Assembly: GCA_021772705.1 (NCBI GenBank)
Contig: JAJFLN010000066.1
Location: 1 to 20,314, forward strand
Source of the DNA: Candidatus Cloacimonadota bacterium
Lineage (GTDB): Bacteria > Muiribacteriota > UBA6191 > JACPRK01
Length of the DNA stretch: 20,314 bases
Direction: 5' to 3'
Part shown: positions 1 to 7,888 of the stretch, one piece after another
Position numbering within the stretch: position 1 is the stretch's first letter
Layout of the letters: every line of letters starts with the position of its first letter
Notes under the pieces: generated by a model
What the model was told of the DNA's origin: nothing
Seen by the model: the letters and a program-made list of their open reading frames with translations, nothing else
Database searches by the model: none
Program-made: the position numbers and the translations under genes

Positions 1-168
1 CCCCAAACCCCCAATTGGACTGGTGCAACTGAGAGTGCTGATGAACACTTGAATGACATACGAGAGCTTGACCTGTTCATCGGGGTCCAGGGGCCGTTGG
101 CCCCTGGCGAGAGTTCGAGGGCAGAGCCCTTGTTTTCAAACATTCCTTCCACTAATTCATGGGCATTG
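1..168. repeat. Dispersed structured repeat, left copy (cut by window edge)
   Basis: This stretch aligns without gaps to 20051-20218, with 13 mismatches counted by eye (about 92% identity), in the same orientation. It begins inside the 3' arm of a hairpin that is complete in the right copy, so the element runs off the left edge. It contains a 9-bp perfect stem, CCAGGGGCC at 87-95 and GGCCCCTGG at 99-107, whose 3-nt loop is GTT here and AAT in the other copy. A second small stem, AGGGC/GCCCT, lies at 118-122 and 126-130. It ends 3 nt beyond the stop codon of the neighbouring minus-strand VWA gene. ORFs that run through it are not shared in a way that suggests coding. Function is unknown; it resembles the GC-rich palindromic repeats scattered through many high-GC genomes. 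Confidence 0.85.
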
Positions 169-171
169 CCC

Positions 172-2982
172 TTAGGGCCGCCGAACATGACGGTCTTCGA
201 GCAGGCGATAACGATCCCACATGTGCTGAGCCTGGTCCGAGAGTTTGGCCTTCAGGAAGTAGGATCGAGCCTTCAAGTAGGCCTGGGAGGCTCGGGCATG
301 ATTGCCCCGGGCATCCATGTCCCGGGCTTCCCGGACATACTTCTCGGCGATCTTCTGGAACGTCTCATTTCCATCCCTCCCGGAGGGAGCCGACAGAATC
401 TCCGCGGCGCCGGAGAAGATTCCCACCCTGCGACAGAGGATCTCCAGGAGCAGGAAGAGCAGGGCCAGCATGGCGGCACCGGGCCAGACGGGGGTCACGT
501 CCCGGCTGTTGCGAGCCATGGCCGGGACACCGGCCTGGCGTAGCCTCAGGGCCGGTTCCACGAGCAGCTCGCCTCCCGTGGCGCCGGCCAGCCGCTCCAG
601 CAGACCCCGATTCGCTCCTGCCGGTCGAAACTCCCGGAGCGCCGGCAAGGCCACGGCTTCCCGCCCCACCACCTTCTCGGAGCCATCTTTCCTTGCCCGG
701 ATCTCGATTCGATAGATCCCCTCGTCCTCCAGGGGAAAGGCTGCCTCGTATCGCCCCGGCCCGGTCTGCAGGAAGTCGACGGTCCTTCCGGCACCGCTGG
801 GCTCCGAGACGCGACCGACCAGCTCGAGGAAGTTCAAGTAGTGCCCGTCGGTGTCGATGGCATCGACGACTGCCTTGCCTTCGCTTCCCGTCGTCGAGGC
901 CGTGATGTGGTAGTCGGAGGCCTCGAGCTTCCCCAGCTCTCCCAGCAGAGCCCCCATGAATCGGGGCGCCCTGGGCCACCGGACCCAGTCCTTGCCCCAG
1001 AGGTGTCCCATGTCGGCAGTGAACGCCGCCGCCTTGCCCAGCCCGATCCGCCAGACCGCCAGTATGGGATCTCCCTTCGGCGACGTCAGCAACACCTGAG
1101 CTCGCCGCTTCGCCGAGGTGGCGTCATATCCGTCCAGAAAGGGCAGCTTTCCCTTCGGTAGCGCCGCTGCCAGGGGATGGCGGCTTCCGGTCCGGATGGG
1201 CCGGAATCGCTGCTGCACCACTGGAGGGCCACTGATCCGCTTCACCTCCTGCTGGAACATCTTCGGCAACTTGCTGAAGTCCTCTCCCTGGTAGAAGCGG
1301 CCTCCCGTTGAATCGGCCAGCTCTTCCAGGTTCGATCGATTCGAGTGCCGGCCCAGAGCCATGGTGGAGACCTTGATGTTCGCGGCGTCGAACCGATCGT
1401 AGAGCGCCCGGACCATGAAGAAGTCCGACGCCTCGCCGTCGGACAGCATCAGGACGTGCTTCTGCTCCAGAGGAACTTGGCGGAAGACATCCAGCGCCTG
1501 AGCCAGGGGGCGATAGAACAGGGTCCCGCCGCCGGCTTGAATTCCGTTGATGTCCTTGCGGACCACGTAGCTGTCGGCGCCGATGACCTGAAAGCTGACG
1601 GCTATTTCGGGAACGTGACTGAAGTTGATGACCCCCAGCCAGCGCCCCCGCATGAGACCGATGATCTCCCGGGTGGCCCTCCGGGCATACTCAATGGGAA
1701 AGCCGGCCATGCTCCCCGAGCTGTCCAGCAGGATCATCAGACCCAGGCCCCGGTCATAGCCCTTCGGTGTGGAATCCACCGGCAGGACCTTCTCGACGGC
1801 CGTGTTGGCCCAGCCGCCGGGACCGAACCCCTTCTCGCCACCGATGGCGAGCAGTCCTCCACCCCCATCCTTAACGTAGTTCGCCAGCCGCTTTCTGTTG
1901 CCCTTGGTGAAGTCTCCCGAATCCACGTTGTCGATGATGACGGAGGAGTACCGCACCAGCTTGGCCATCCGGGTCGGCACGTCCGCCGGTTCCACCCAGT
2001 CGTGTCTGATCCGGGCAGCATCCAGCATCTTCCGCACCGGACCGGGATACCGGGAGATCAACAGGCACCTGGGTACCCGGATTGCACGAGTCACGCCGTG
2101 GGCATGGTTGTCCTCGACCCGGTCGTCCAGACCCTTCATCTTCGCCGTGACCCGGGCCACGTAGGTCGCCGGGCCGTCCTTCTCCAGAGTGTCCTTGAAT
2201 GGGACCAGGGTGACACCGGACCGGACCACGACCCTCTCTTCCTTCACCAGCTCCTCCCCCCTGCGGATCTCGACCACCACGGGACCCGGCTCCCGGCTCC
2301 GGATCGTTACCCTTCCTTCGAACTCCTTTCCCTCCAGGACGGAATGGGGTATGGCCAGCCGGGTCAGCTCCAGCCGCCCCGCCTCCATCGGCTCCAGGGC
2401 AATCGCATCGAGACGAATGCCTCGGGCCGTCAGGACCGGCAGGGTCTTGTCCGCCACGCCGACGGTCTCGTTGCCGTCACTGAACAGCAGCAGCGTATCC
2501 ACGGGCAGCTCGGCAGCCGCCCTCAGGGCCCGTTCGAGGTCACTGCGGCTGCTCTCCTGCCCACGGCCAAGTGTTTTGAGCCAGTCCGCCGGTGGCAGGG
2601 TAGCGAGGGAATCCATTGCCTCCGGCTCCACTCGATGGGGCCTCCGATCAAAGAGGATGAGCTCCAGGGGCCGGGAGCTCTCGACCCGGATCCGGCGAAC
2701 CGCCTCCAGGGCTCGATGGACCTCCTGGGGCTTCACGCTGGCCGACACATCGACGAGGCAGGCCACTCCGTCTTGCCCGCCGGGACGGCTGGAGATGAGG
2801 CTCTCCCCCTCCAGAGCAGGCTCGGCAAGAGCCATCACGGCCAGGCAGATCGCCAGCGCCCGCAGGGAGAAAGAGAGGAGCCGGGCACGAGTGGACAGCA
2901 TCTGTCGATTGACGAACAGCGGCCAGATCGCCAGGGGCAGCAAGAGCAGCAGCCACAGTCCCTCTGGGTTCAGGAAGAGCAT
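172..2982 (-). CDS. Membrane protein with two VWA domains flanking a GATase-like domain
   Basis: The product is 936 aa. Two N-terminal hydrophobic segments lie at about residues 8-24 and 36-53. The first VWA domain has the metal-site motif DVSAS at 78-82. A beta-rich linker follows, then a glutamine-amidotransferase-like segment (about 303-402) with GGGLLAIGG and FGPGGW, typical of the putative GATase family found in such proteins. A second VWA domain starts at DSSGS (420-424). A hydrophobic segment near residue 840 precedes a helical, TPR-like tail. VWA domains bind ligands through a divalent metal; this architecture belongs to the BatA/BatB-like neighbours of MoxR-DUF58 systems, which are thought to act in cofactor insertion, assembly or stress tolerance at the membrane. 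It is the last gene of the operon, starting 7 nt after the upstream stop with a GGGAGGG ribosome-binding site overlapping that stop. The exact substrate is unknown. Confidence 0.85.
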   Translation of the reverse strand: MLFLNPEGLWLLLLLPLAIWPLFVNRQMLSTRARLLSFSLRALAICLAVMALAEPALEGESLISSRPGGQDGVACLVDVSASVKPQEVHRALEAVRRIRVESSRPLELILFDRRPHRVEPEAMDSLATLPPADWLKTLGRGQESSRSDLERALRAAAELPVDTLLLFSDGNETVGVADKTLPVLTARGIRLDAIALEPMEAGRLELTRLAIPHSVLEGKEFEGRVTIRSREPGPVVVEIRRGEELVKEERVVVRSGVTLVPFKDTLEKDGPATYVARVTAKMKGLDDRVEDNHAHGVTRAIRVPRCLLISRYPGPVRKMLDAARIRHDWVEPADVPTRMAKLVRYSSVIIDNVDSGDFTKGNRKRLANYVKDGGGGLLAIGGEKGFGPGGWANTAVEKVLPVDSTPKGYDRGLGLMILLDSSGSMAGFPIEYARRATREIIGLMRGRWLGVINFSHVPEIAVSFQVIGADSYVVRKDINGIQAGGGTLFYRPLAQALDVFRQVPLEQKHVLMLSDGEASDFFMVRALYDRFDAANIKVSTMALGRHSNRSNLEELADSTGGRFYQGEDFSKLPKMFQQEVKRISGPPVVQQRFRPIRTGSRHPLAAALPKGKLPFLDGYDATSAKRRAQVLLTSPKGDPILAVWRIGLGKAAAFTADMGHLWGKDWVRWPRAPRFMGALLGELGKLEASDYHITASTTGSEGKAVVDAIDTDGHYLNFLELVGRVSEPSGAGRTVDFLQTGPGRYEAAFPLEDEGIYRIEIRARKDGSEKVVGREAVALPALREFRPAGANRGLLERLAGATGGELLVEPALRLRQAGVPAMARNSRDVTPVWPGAAMLALLFLLLEILCRRVGIFSGAAEILSAPSGRDGNETFQKIAEKYVREARDMDARGNHARASQAYLKARSYFLKAKLSDQAQHMWDRYRLLEDRHVRRP

Positions 2983-2989
2983 CGCCGGA

Positions 2990-4810
2990 TCACCCTCCCA
3001 GCCGATGCCACAGGAGCCACTCCAGGATCAGAACGGCCATGAACGTCCAGAGAAACCACCGCCAGATCGGCTGGCGCCCCCGATCGAATCGCTGCTCGTC
3101 ACCGAACAGACCGGCGTCCCCAGAGGGCCGAATGTTCGACTCCGTCAATGACAGGAGGTTCACGGCGAACAGGCGCCGAACCCGGTCCGTCGAGACCCGG
3201 TGAAGACCCACCTTGCGGAAGGGGTCGAGGACGAGCTCTCCGCCCTGGCGCACGCCACGGACTGTCCACTTCCGGCCATCCAGCTCCACCGTAGCGGTCT
3301 CGCCGGAACCGGGAAGACTCACCCTCGTACCGGCTCGTAGCTCGGCGGCCTCGAGGCCGGAACTGCCAGTGATCCATGACAGGGCGTTGGCCACCAGAAT
3401 GGGAAAGGCGATCCGGTAGGGAAGGTCGGTCTCCGAGAGAGGAAACCCGGCGATGACCTGCCGGCAACGGGCCGTCTCACGGGCCGACATCAGGTCCCCG
3501 CCGGCAACGGAGATCAACGATCGGCCTCCCGGTTGAAGCACCGCTGCATGGCGGACATTCACGTCGTCCCAGCTCAGGTACTTCATCACCGGGTGGGCGG
3601 AGTCGATGAACCCGAGCTCGGGCCGGGTTACCTGGGGACCCGACGCCGGTCCCTTTGGCCCGGGGCGGGCGAACAGCAGCAGGTTGCGCTCCTCCAGCTC
3701 CGGGCCGTGGTAGCCATTGGAGACGATCACGTCCACGTCGTCCATGTTGACTCCCGAGCCGTAGGGGTTGGCGGCCTCGACGCGGCGCAGGTCCAGCCGC
3801 AGCCGCTTCGCCGACAGTACCTGCATGAGCGGCGATGCCGCGCCGTCCAGGAGCAGCACCTTCCGCCTCGGCCGATCCAGAACGACGATGGCTGCGTCGT
3901 CTGACTCGAGGTAATCGGGACTGCCCGTCGGCGATATCCGGACCGTCAGCATCGTGGCGGCAGGAGAGATCCGGGGAAACTGAATCGGTGTCTCACCTCC
4001 CGACTTGAGGCTTATCACATGGGACTGGATTGGACCGGGAGGGGAGGACTCCAGGGACACCCGGCAGCGAGCCGGCAGGGGTCCAAAGTTCCGGACCCGG
4101 ACGGAGGCCTCCTTGCCCTGGGGTCCCTCCAGCACTTCCAGGGACGTGACGGCCAGGTTCTCCGAGGCCCGGCCGACAGTCTCGATCCGGAACCTCCCCA
4201 GCCCCGGGATCTCGGAGATCTGAGACAGGGGAGCATTATCGGTGTAGAAGTAGGTCCTGGCGAAACCTCCCTCTTCCAGAGACCTGAGCACGGATGCAAT
4301 CTCCCCCGGATCGGGACCGGCGCCGTCGCTGACCTCGAGCCGGTCCAGCTCAGCCAGAAACCGTCCTCGGTCCGCTGTGGCAGCCACTCGAGGGACGACC
4401 CGTATACCCGCCTCGATGAGGGATACCCGGGCGTCGGCGTCGAGGCTGAACAGCACCTCCCGGACTTTCCGCCGGGCTTCTGCAAGCCTGCCGCCGGACA
4501 CGTCGGTAGCCCCCATGCTGGCGGAGGTGTCGACCAGGAACAGGGTATCTCCCATCATGCCTCCTGACCGGGTCGGCTGGGACAGACCCAGGGCGGCCAG
4601 CAGGATGAGAAGGATGTGGAGAATCAGGAATATGGAGTTCCGGAACCGGCCCATCAGGGAGTCCTTCCGCTGCCGCCGGAGCACTTCTTCCCAGATCCGA
4701 TGGCTCGGGACGATGTGCTTCCTGGGCCGGCTTCGAATGAAATAGAGGGCCACCACCACGGGCACGAAACCGAGAATCGCCAGGGCAGCGGGTACGGTGA
4801 ATTCGAGCAT
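2990..4810 (-). CDS. BatA-type VWA domain membrane protein
   Basis: The product is 606 aa from the ATG at 4810, one base after the upstream stop (TAG-G-ATG). The frame stays open to 4927, but the extra 39 residues overlap the DUF58 gene and are low-complexity, so they were excluded. The N-terminus has the BatA/aerotolerance-type layout: a membrane segment at about 5-24, a basic loop with a PSHRIWEEVLRR-type helix, and a second membrane segment at about 59-76. A VWA domain follows with the metal-site motif DTSAS at 94-98. The middle holds beta-sandwich and Rossmann-like segments, and the C-terminus has a last membrane segment rich in Trp and Leu. It probably works with the DUF58 protein upstream and the double-VWA protein downstream as a membrane complex. 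Its substrate cannot be read from the sequence. Confidence 0.87.
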   Translation of the reverse strand: MLEFTVPAALAILGFVPVVVALYFIRSRPRKHIVPSHRIWEEVLRRQRKDSLMGRFRNSIFLILHILLILLAALGLSQPTRSGGMMGDTLFLVDTSASMGATDVSGGRLAEARRKVREVLFSLDADARVSLIEAGIRVVPRVAATADRGRFLAELDRLEVSDGAGPDPGEIASVLRSLEEGGFARTYFYTDNAPLSQISEIPGLGRFRIETVGRASENLAVTSLEVLEGPQGKEASVRVRNFGPLPARCRVSLESSPPGPIQSHVISLKSGGETPIQFPRISPAATMLTVRISPTGSPDYLESDDAAIVVLDRPRRKVLLLDGAASPLMQVLSAKRLRLDLRRVEAANPYGSGVNMDDVDVIVSNGYHGPELEERNLLLFARPGPKGPASGPQVTRPELGFIDSAHPVMKYLSWDDVNVRHAAVLQPGGRSLISVAGGDLMSARETARCRQVIAGFPLSETDLPYRIAFPILVANALSWITGSSGLEAAELRAGTRVSLPGSGETATVELDGRKWTVRGVRQGGELVLDPFRKVGLHRVSTDRVRRLFAVNLLSLTESNIRPSGDAGLFGDEQRFDRGRQPIWRWFLWTFMAVLILEWLLWHRLGG

Positions 4811-4811
4811 C

Positions 4812-5708
4812 CTAGTGACCGCCTCGAAGGCGAACCTGCCCGCCCCTGTCCCGGAACAGCCGGAGAATGACGTTCTCGAAGGGGGTGCTCGTGACAGCCC
4901 GGAAGTAGCCGATCCGATTGCCGGCACAGAAAGACTCCAGGCCCTGGAAGAACTCCTGCAGCAGGTCCCGGTACAGCGCCAGGGTCGGGGCGTCGATGTC
5001 GATCTCCTTCAGCGACCCGGTCTCGGAGTCGATCAGGTGGCAGAGGCCGGCCATCCGGGGATCCTCCTCCGCCGGATCGATGATCTGGATGCAGTTGACC
5101 TCGTAGCGCATGTACTCCAGCAGCTTCAGGGCCTCCTCCACGGGCTTCTCGAACATGAAGTCCGACAGGAGGAACACCACTCCCCGTCTCTTGTACCGGA
5201 GCACGAACTCCTCGGCGCTCCTCTTCAGGTCTCCCGCTGAACTGGCCTTCAGACCCTCGAGGAACCGGAACAGGGTCAGCACCTGTCCGGGACGGACGGC
5301 ATGCATGACCGAGGAAGACAGGCTGGAGGAGAAGGGTACCAGGTGCACCCGGTCCTGACGTGTGAGCCCCACATAGCTCGCCGCGGCGGCGATCCTCCGG
5401 GCATAGTCCAGCTTGCTGGGCGAGCCGAACCGCATGGAGCCGGAGGTGTCCACCAGGATGTAGATGTTGAGGCTCTCCTCGCTGTAGAAGAGCTTGACGA
5501 ACATCCGGTCCAGCCGCCCGTAGATGTTCCAGTCCAGAAACCGGAGATCGTCCCCGGGATCGTATTCCTTGTAGTCCGAGAACTCCTGGCTCATGCCTCG
5601 ATGCCGGGTCCTCCGGACGCCCATCCGCTCCCGTTTGAAATGCTTTCGGGTGATCAGATTGAGCATCCGCAGGGTCTTGAGGAAATTCTTGTCGAACAGA
5701 TCGAGCAT
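4812..5708 (-). CDS. DUF58 domain-containing protein
   Basis: The product is 298 aa, close to the usual length for stand-alone DUF58 proteins. The family signature is clear: YDPGDDLRFLDW at residues 49-60, followed by a VWA-like core with the metal-site motif DTSGS at 87-91. No membrane segment or signal peptide is seen, so the protein is probably cytoplasmic or peripheral. DUF58 proteins nearly always sit beside a MoxR-type AAA+ ATPase and VWA membrane proteins. Here the two VWA genes follow directly, but no moxR lies in the window; the position upstream holds a palindromic repeat and a divergent small gene. This appears to be the first gene of the operon. Its ribosome-binding site is weak (GGGAG about 15 nt before the ATG). 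Confidence 0.92.
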   Translation of the reverse strand: MLDLFDKNFLKTLRMLNLITRKHFKRERMGVRRTRHRGMSQEFSDYKEYDPGDDLRFLDWNIYGRLDRMFVKLFYSEESLNIYILVDTSGSMRFGSPSKLDYARRIAAAASYVGLTRQDRVHLVPFSSSLSSSVMHAVRPGQVLTLFRFLEGLKASSAGDLKRSAEEFVLRYKRRGVVFLLSDFMFEKPVEEALKLLEYMRYEVNCIQIIDPAEEDPRMAGLCHLIDSETGSLKEIDIDAPTLALYRDLLQEFFQGLESFCAGNRIGYFRAVTSTPFENVILRLFRDRGGQVRLRGGH

Positions 5709-5765
5709 CGTGATCCAGGACTCCCGTCGCGTCAGCAGAGTTCCCTAACGTCTCATGTTACGACA

Positions 5766-5865
5766 GAGATCAGGGGACACACGACTGGACCCGAACTCGC
5801 CAGGCGAATCTGCTGGGTCGGGTGATCTCTCGGAGTTCGGGTCCAGTCGTGTGTCCCCTGATCTC
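5766..5865. repeat. Palindromic element, copy 1 (33-bp perfect inverted repeat)
   Basis: The left arm (5766-5798) and right arm (5833-5865) are exact reverse complements over 33 bp, separated by a 34-nt loop. The arm core contains GACACACGACTGGACCCGAA. A second copy with nearly the same arms but a different loop lies at 11318-11416. The layout matches REP/MITE-like palindromes that are moved by IS200-type (RAYT) transposases elsewhere in a genome; no such transposase is in this window. The element sits between the divergent starts of the DUF58 operon and the small gene at 5934, so it could affect either promoter or form a strong RNA hairpin in a long leader. Confidence 0.92.
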
Positions 5866-5933
5866 CCAGACGGCTGCACCCGCCGGACCGTTCGCCCGTG
5901 CCGCTCCTCCTGCCTTCGTGATACTCTATCCTC

Positions 5934-6194
5934 ATGGACGATATCTCCAGCTTCATCGTCGAACAGTTCTACAAGAATGATCGGAGCTTGCTGAACAACA
6001 AGCGGGTCTCGGCGTTCGTGGGAGCTTGTTACTTCCTGAATCTGAAGCGGCTCCACCCGGAAGTCTTCTCGGAACAGGATTCGAAGCTTCTCGACTCCCT
6101 CCTGGAAGAGCTGGATCTGAACGAGGCGAAGGCGGCGGAGCTGCTGGAAGAGATCAATCAGGGCTGGCAAGACTCGGAATCCGGCCCGGACTGA
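5934..6194 (+). CDS. Small acidic protein of unknown function
   Basis: This is the only supported plus-strand gene in the window, encoding 86 aa. It is acidic and mostly alpha-helical by appearance, with a Leu/Glu-rich C-terminal half (LDSLLEELDLNEAKAAELL) and no membrane segment, Cys motif or signal peptide. I do not recognise a family. An antisense ORF of 141 aa covers the same bases but runs through the palindromic repeat and is rich in Arg, so the plus-strand frame is preferred. No ribosome-binding site precedes the ATG. A -10-like GATACT at 5920-5925 would put transcription at or next to the ATG, so the mRNA may be leaderless. It converges on the kinase gene with 21 nt between stops. A stem of 8 bp (6197-6204 with 6221-6228) spans the junction. 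Confidence 0.6.
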   Translation: MDDISSFIVEQFYKNDRSLLNNKRVSAFVGACYFLNLKRLHPEVFSEQDSKLLDSLLEELDLNEAKAAELLEEINQGWQDSESGPD

Positions 6195-6215
6195 GCCCTC
6201 TCCCAGCCTCGCTCC

Positions 6216-7052
6216 TCAGAGGGAGAGGCCTTCCAGAGCAGCGAGCATCTCCGCTCCCGATCCATACCGCGCTCCGGCCTCCCGGGAAGTGGCCTTCAGT
6301 ATCACCGCTTCCAGCGATTCCGGAATGGCGCTGTTGTGAGTCGTGGGAGGAGAGACGGAGTCCTGGAGACACTTCTCGCTCAAGATCGACTCCAGGTCGT
6401 CGCTGAAGGGCAGGCGGCCCGTGACCATCTCGTACAGCACCAGACCCGCCTGATAGAGGTCCGACCGGCCGTCGACGCCTTGATCCACCATGATCTGTTC
6501 CGGTGAGGCATACTGCGGTGTCCCGATGAACGAGGGGCCCATGGTGATGGCCGTCATCTCCGTGGCCTTCACCAGGCCGAAGTCTGCCAGGACAGTCTGA
6601 TCGCTCTCTGGCACGTAACAGTTGGCGGGCTTCACGTCCCGATGGACCACGTTCTTCTCGTGGATGTAGCTCAGTCCGCGAACCAGTCCGGCCGTGATGG
6701 CCACGGCCCGCGGGAAGGGAACGAAGCCCCCGTTGGCCCCGCTCTGTTCCTGGATGATCTTCGCCAGCGTCGGATACTCCAGATACTGCATCGTGTAGAA
6801 ATGAAATCCATCGGCCTCGGCGAACTCGTAGATCCGGATGATGTTCGGGTGGTCCAGCTCCGAGAGTACCTGGTACTCCCTCTTGAATCGTCGCAGCCTG
6901 TCGGGATAACGGGTGATCTGCCCCGGCAGCAGCTTCAGAGCGATCTCCTGGCCCGAATCCTCGTCCCGTGCCTTGTAGACGCTGGCCATGGAACCCTGAC
7001 CCAGGTTACTGAGGACTGAAAATCGACCCAGTCTCTGACCCACGATATCCAT
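6216..7052 (-). CDS. Stand-alone Ser/Thr protein kinase (Hanks type)
   Basis: The product is 278 aa and is almost only a kinase domain. All core motifs are present: glycine loop GQGSMASV at 18-25, catalytic-site lysine K40, alpha-C glutamate E59, catalytic loop HRDVKPAN at 137-144, DFG at 157-159 and the SPE version of APE at 183-185. It should therefore be active and phosphorylate Ser/Thr. Unlike PknB-type kinases it has no transmembrane segment or extracellular sensor domain, so the input probably comes from a partner. It lies 85 nt downstream of pspA in the same direction, which points to a role in envelope-stress signalling (inference). The ATG at 7052 has a good ribosome-binding site, GGAGGA. 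A hairpin in the gap to pspA may lower its expression relative to pspA. Confidence 0.95.
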   Translation of the reverse strand: MDIVGQRLGRFSVLSNLGQGSMASVYKARDEDSGQEIALKLLPGQITRYPDRLRRFKREYQVLSELDHPNIIRIYEFAEADGFHFYTMQYLEYPTLAKIIQEQSGANGGFVPFPRAVAITAGLVRGLSYIHEKNVVHRDVKPANCYVPESDQTVLADFGLVKATEMTAITMGPSFIGTPQYASPEQIMVDQGVDGRSDLYQAGLVLYEMVTGRLPFSDDLESILSEKCLQDSVSPPTTHNSAIPESLEAVILKATSREAGARYGSGAEMLAALEGLSL

Positions 7053-7084
7053 CAGGATCGTTCCTCCGTTGCTCCTGGAAAGCT

Positions 7085-7108
7085 GGCGCCCTTGCTGCCC
7101 AGGGCGCC
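7085..7108 (-). terminator. Hairpin between pspA and the kinase gene; possible weak terminator
   Basis: GGCGCCCT (7085-7092) and AGGGCGCC (7101-7108) form a perfect 8-bp stem with an 8-nt loop. Read on the minus strand, the stem is followed by AGCTTTCC, only a short T run. It could terminate part of the transcripts leaving pspA, or protect the pspA mRNA end. The T run is too short for a strong rho-independent terminator. Confidence 0.35.
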
Positions 7109-7137
7109 CGGTATCCGATCCTGTACGCTGACTGGCT

Positions 7138-7878
7138 TCACTTCGAGTCTTCCCCCTCCGGCGCCTTGGCGTCGCCCTCTGCTGCCGGGAGCGCCTTGGC
7201 CTTCATCTCTGCCTTGAGCTTCTCGTACTCCAGCTCCACGTCGTCGCCGAATGTCACCTCTTCGATCAGAAGCGGCACATCGATATCATGCCCCGCCATC
7301 TCGCTGGCCACCTCGGCCCGCAAGCTCATGTCCTCGATCTTCTCCGTCACTCGATTGAAGGCATCGTGGGGTTCGCTGGAGGGCAGCTGATGAGTGGCCG
7401 CCGTGATATCGGCGATCTTCTGGCGCGTCTCGGCCACCCGGAGCTGAGCCGTCAACATGGTTCGCTTGCGCTCCGCTTCCTTCATCCTCCGCTCCACGGC
7501 AATCAGGTTGGCCTTCAGCTGCTCCACATTGCTCTTCTGCTTGTCAGCGGCCGATCTGAACTGCCCGGCGATCTGCTGGTTCTCCCGCTTCCGCGCCAGG
7601 GCCTCCTTGGCCAGGTAGTCGCTCCGCTCATCGTTGGAGGCCAGGAGCTGCCGGGCCTTCTGCTCGAACCGCTTCGCCGAGGCTTCGTGCTTGTCCCGGT
7701 CCCGCTCGAGCCGCTTCTGCTCCACCATCGATTCGGCCACGAAGCCCTTCAACTCCTGATGCTTCTGCTTCATGTCCTCGATGGCCTGCTTCAAGGTCCG
7801 CTCCGGGTCCTCCGCCTTGTCGAGCATGGCATTGATATTCGAGGTGAAGAGCCTTCTTATCCTGTCCCAGAAACTCAT
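7138..7878 (-). CDS. pspA: PspA/IM30 (ESCRT-III-like) membrane-stress protein
   Basis: The product is 246 aa, a little longer than typical PspA (about 220 aa). The N-terminal amphipathic helix (MSFWDRIRRLFTSNINAML) is followed by EDPERTLKQAIEDM, the standard PspA start, then by a long, highly charged coiled coil. A charged Glu/Ala/Lys tail ends the protein. PspA family members bind stressed inner membranes, polymerise, and help stop proton leakage. There is no PspF, PspB or PspC nearby, so regulation differs from the enterobacterial system. The gene is 10 nt downstream of a membrane-anchored coiled-coil gene and has a strong AAGGAGC ribosome-binding site. PspA and the upstream membrane protein may interact through their coiled coils (inference). 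Confidence 0.93.
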   Translation of the reverse strand: MSFWDRIRRLFTSNINAMLDKAEDPERTLKQAIEDMKQKHQELKGFVAESMVEQKRLERDRDKHEASAKRFEQKARQLLASNDERSDYLAKEALARKRENQQIAGQFRSAADKQKSNVEQLKANLIAVERRMKEAERKRTMLTAQLRVAETRQKIADITAATHQLPSSEPHDAFNRVTEKIEDMSLRAEVASEMAGHDIDVPLLIEEVTFGDDVELEYEKLKAEMKAKALPAAEGDAKAPEGEDSK

Positions 7879-7888
7879 GGCTGCTCCT

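Noticed and set aside
1345..3151. Long plus-strand ORFs (up to 565 aa) opposite the double-VWA gene
   Set aside because: They are antisense shadows in GC-rich DNA, with His/Arg/Gln-rich or Ser/Arg-rich products and no recognisable domain; the minus strand has clear VWA motifs.
4811..4927. Longer start for the BatA-type VWA protein
   Set aside because: The extra 39 residues overlap the DUF58 gene; the ATG at 4810 directly gives the expected BatA N-terminus and sits one base from the upstream stop.
5766..5865. CRISPR-like repeat
   Set aside because: The two palindromic elements are 5.5 kb apart with no spacer array and no cas genes.
5745..6170. 141-aa minus-strand ORF antisense to the small plus-strand gene
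   Set aside because: It runs through both arms of the palindromic element and has an Arg-rich, shadow-like composition.
6197..6228. Bidirectional terminator between the small gene and the kinase gene
   Set aside because: The 8-bp stem is real but lies partly inside the kinase coding end, has a 16-nt loop and no T run on either side.
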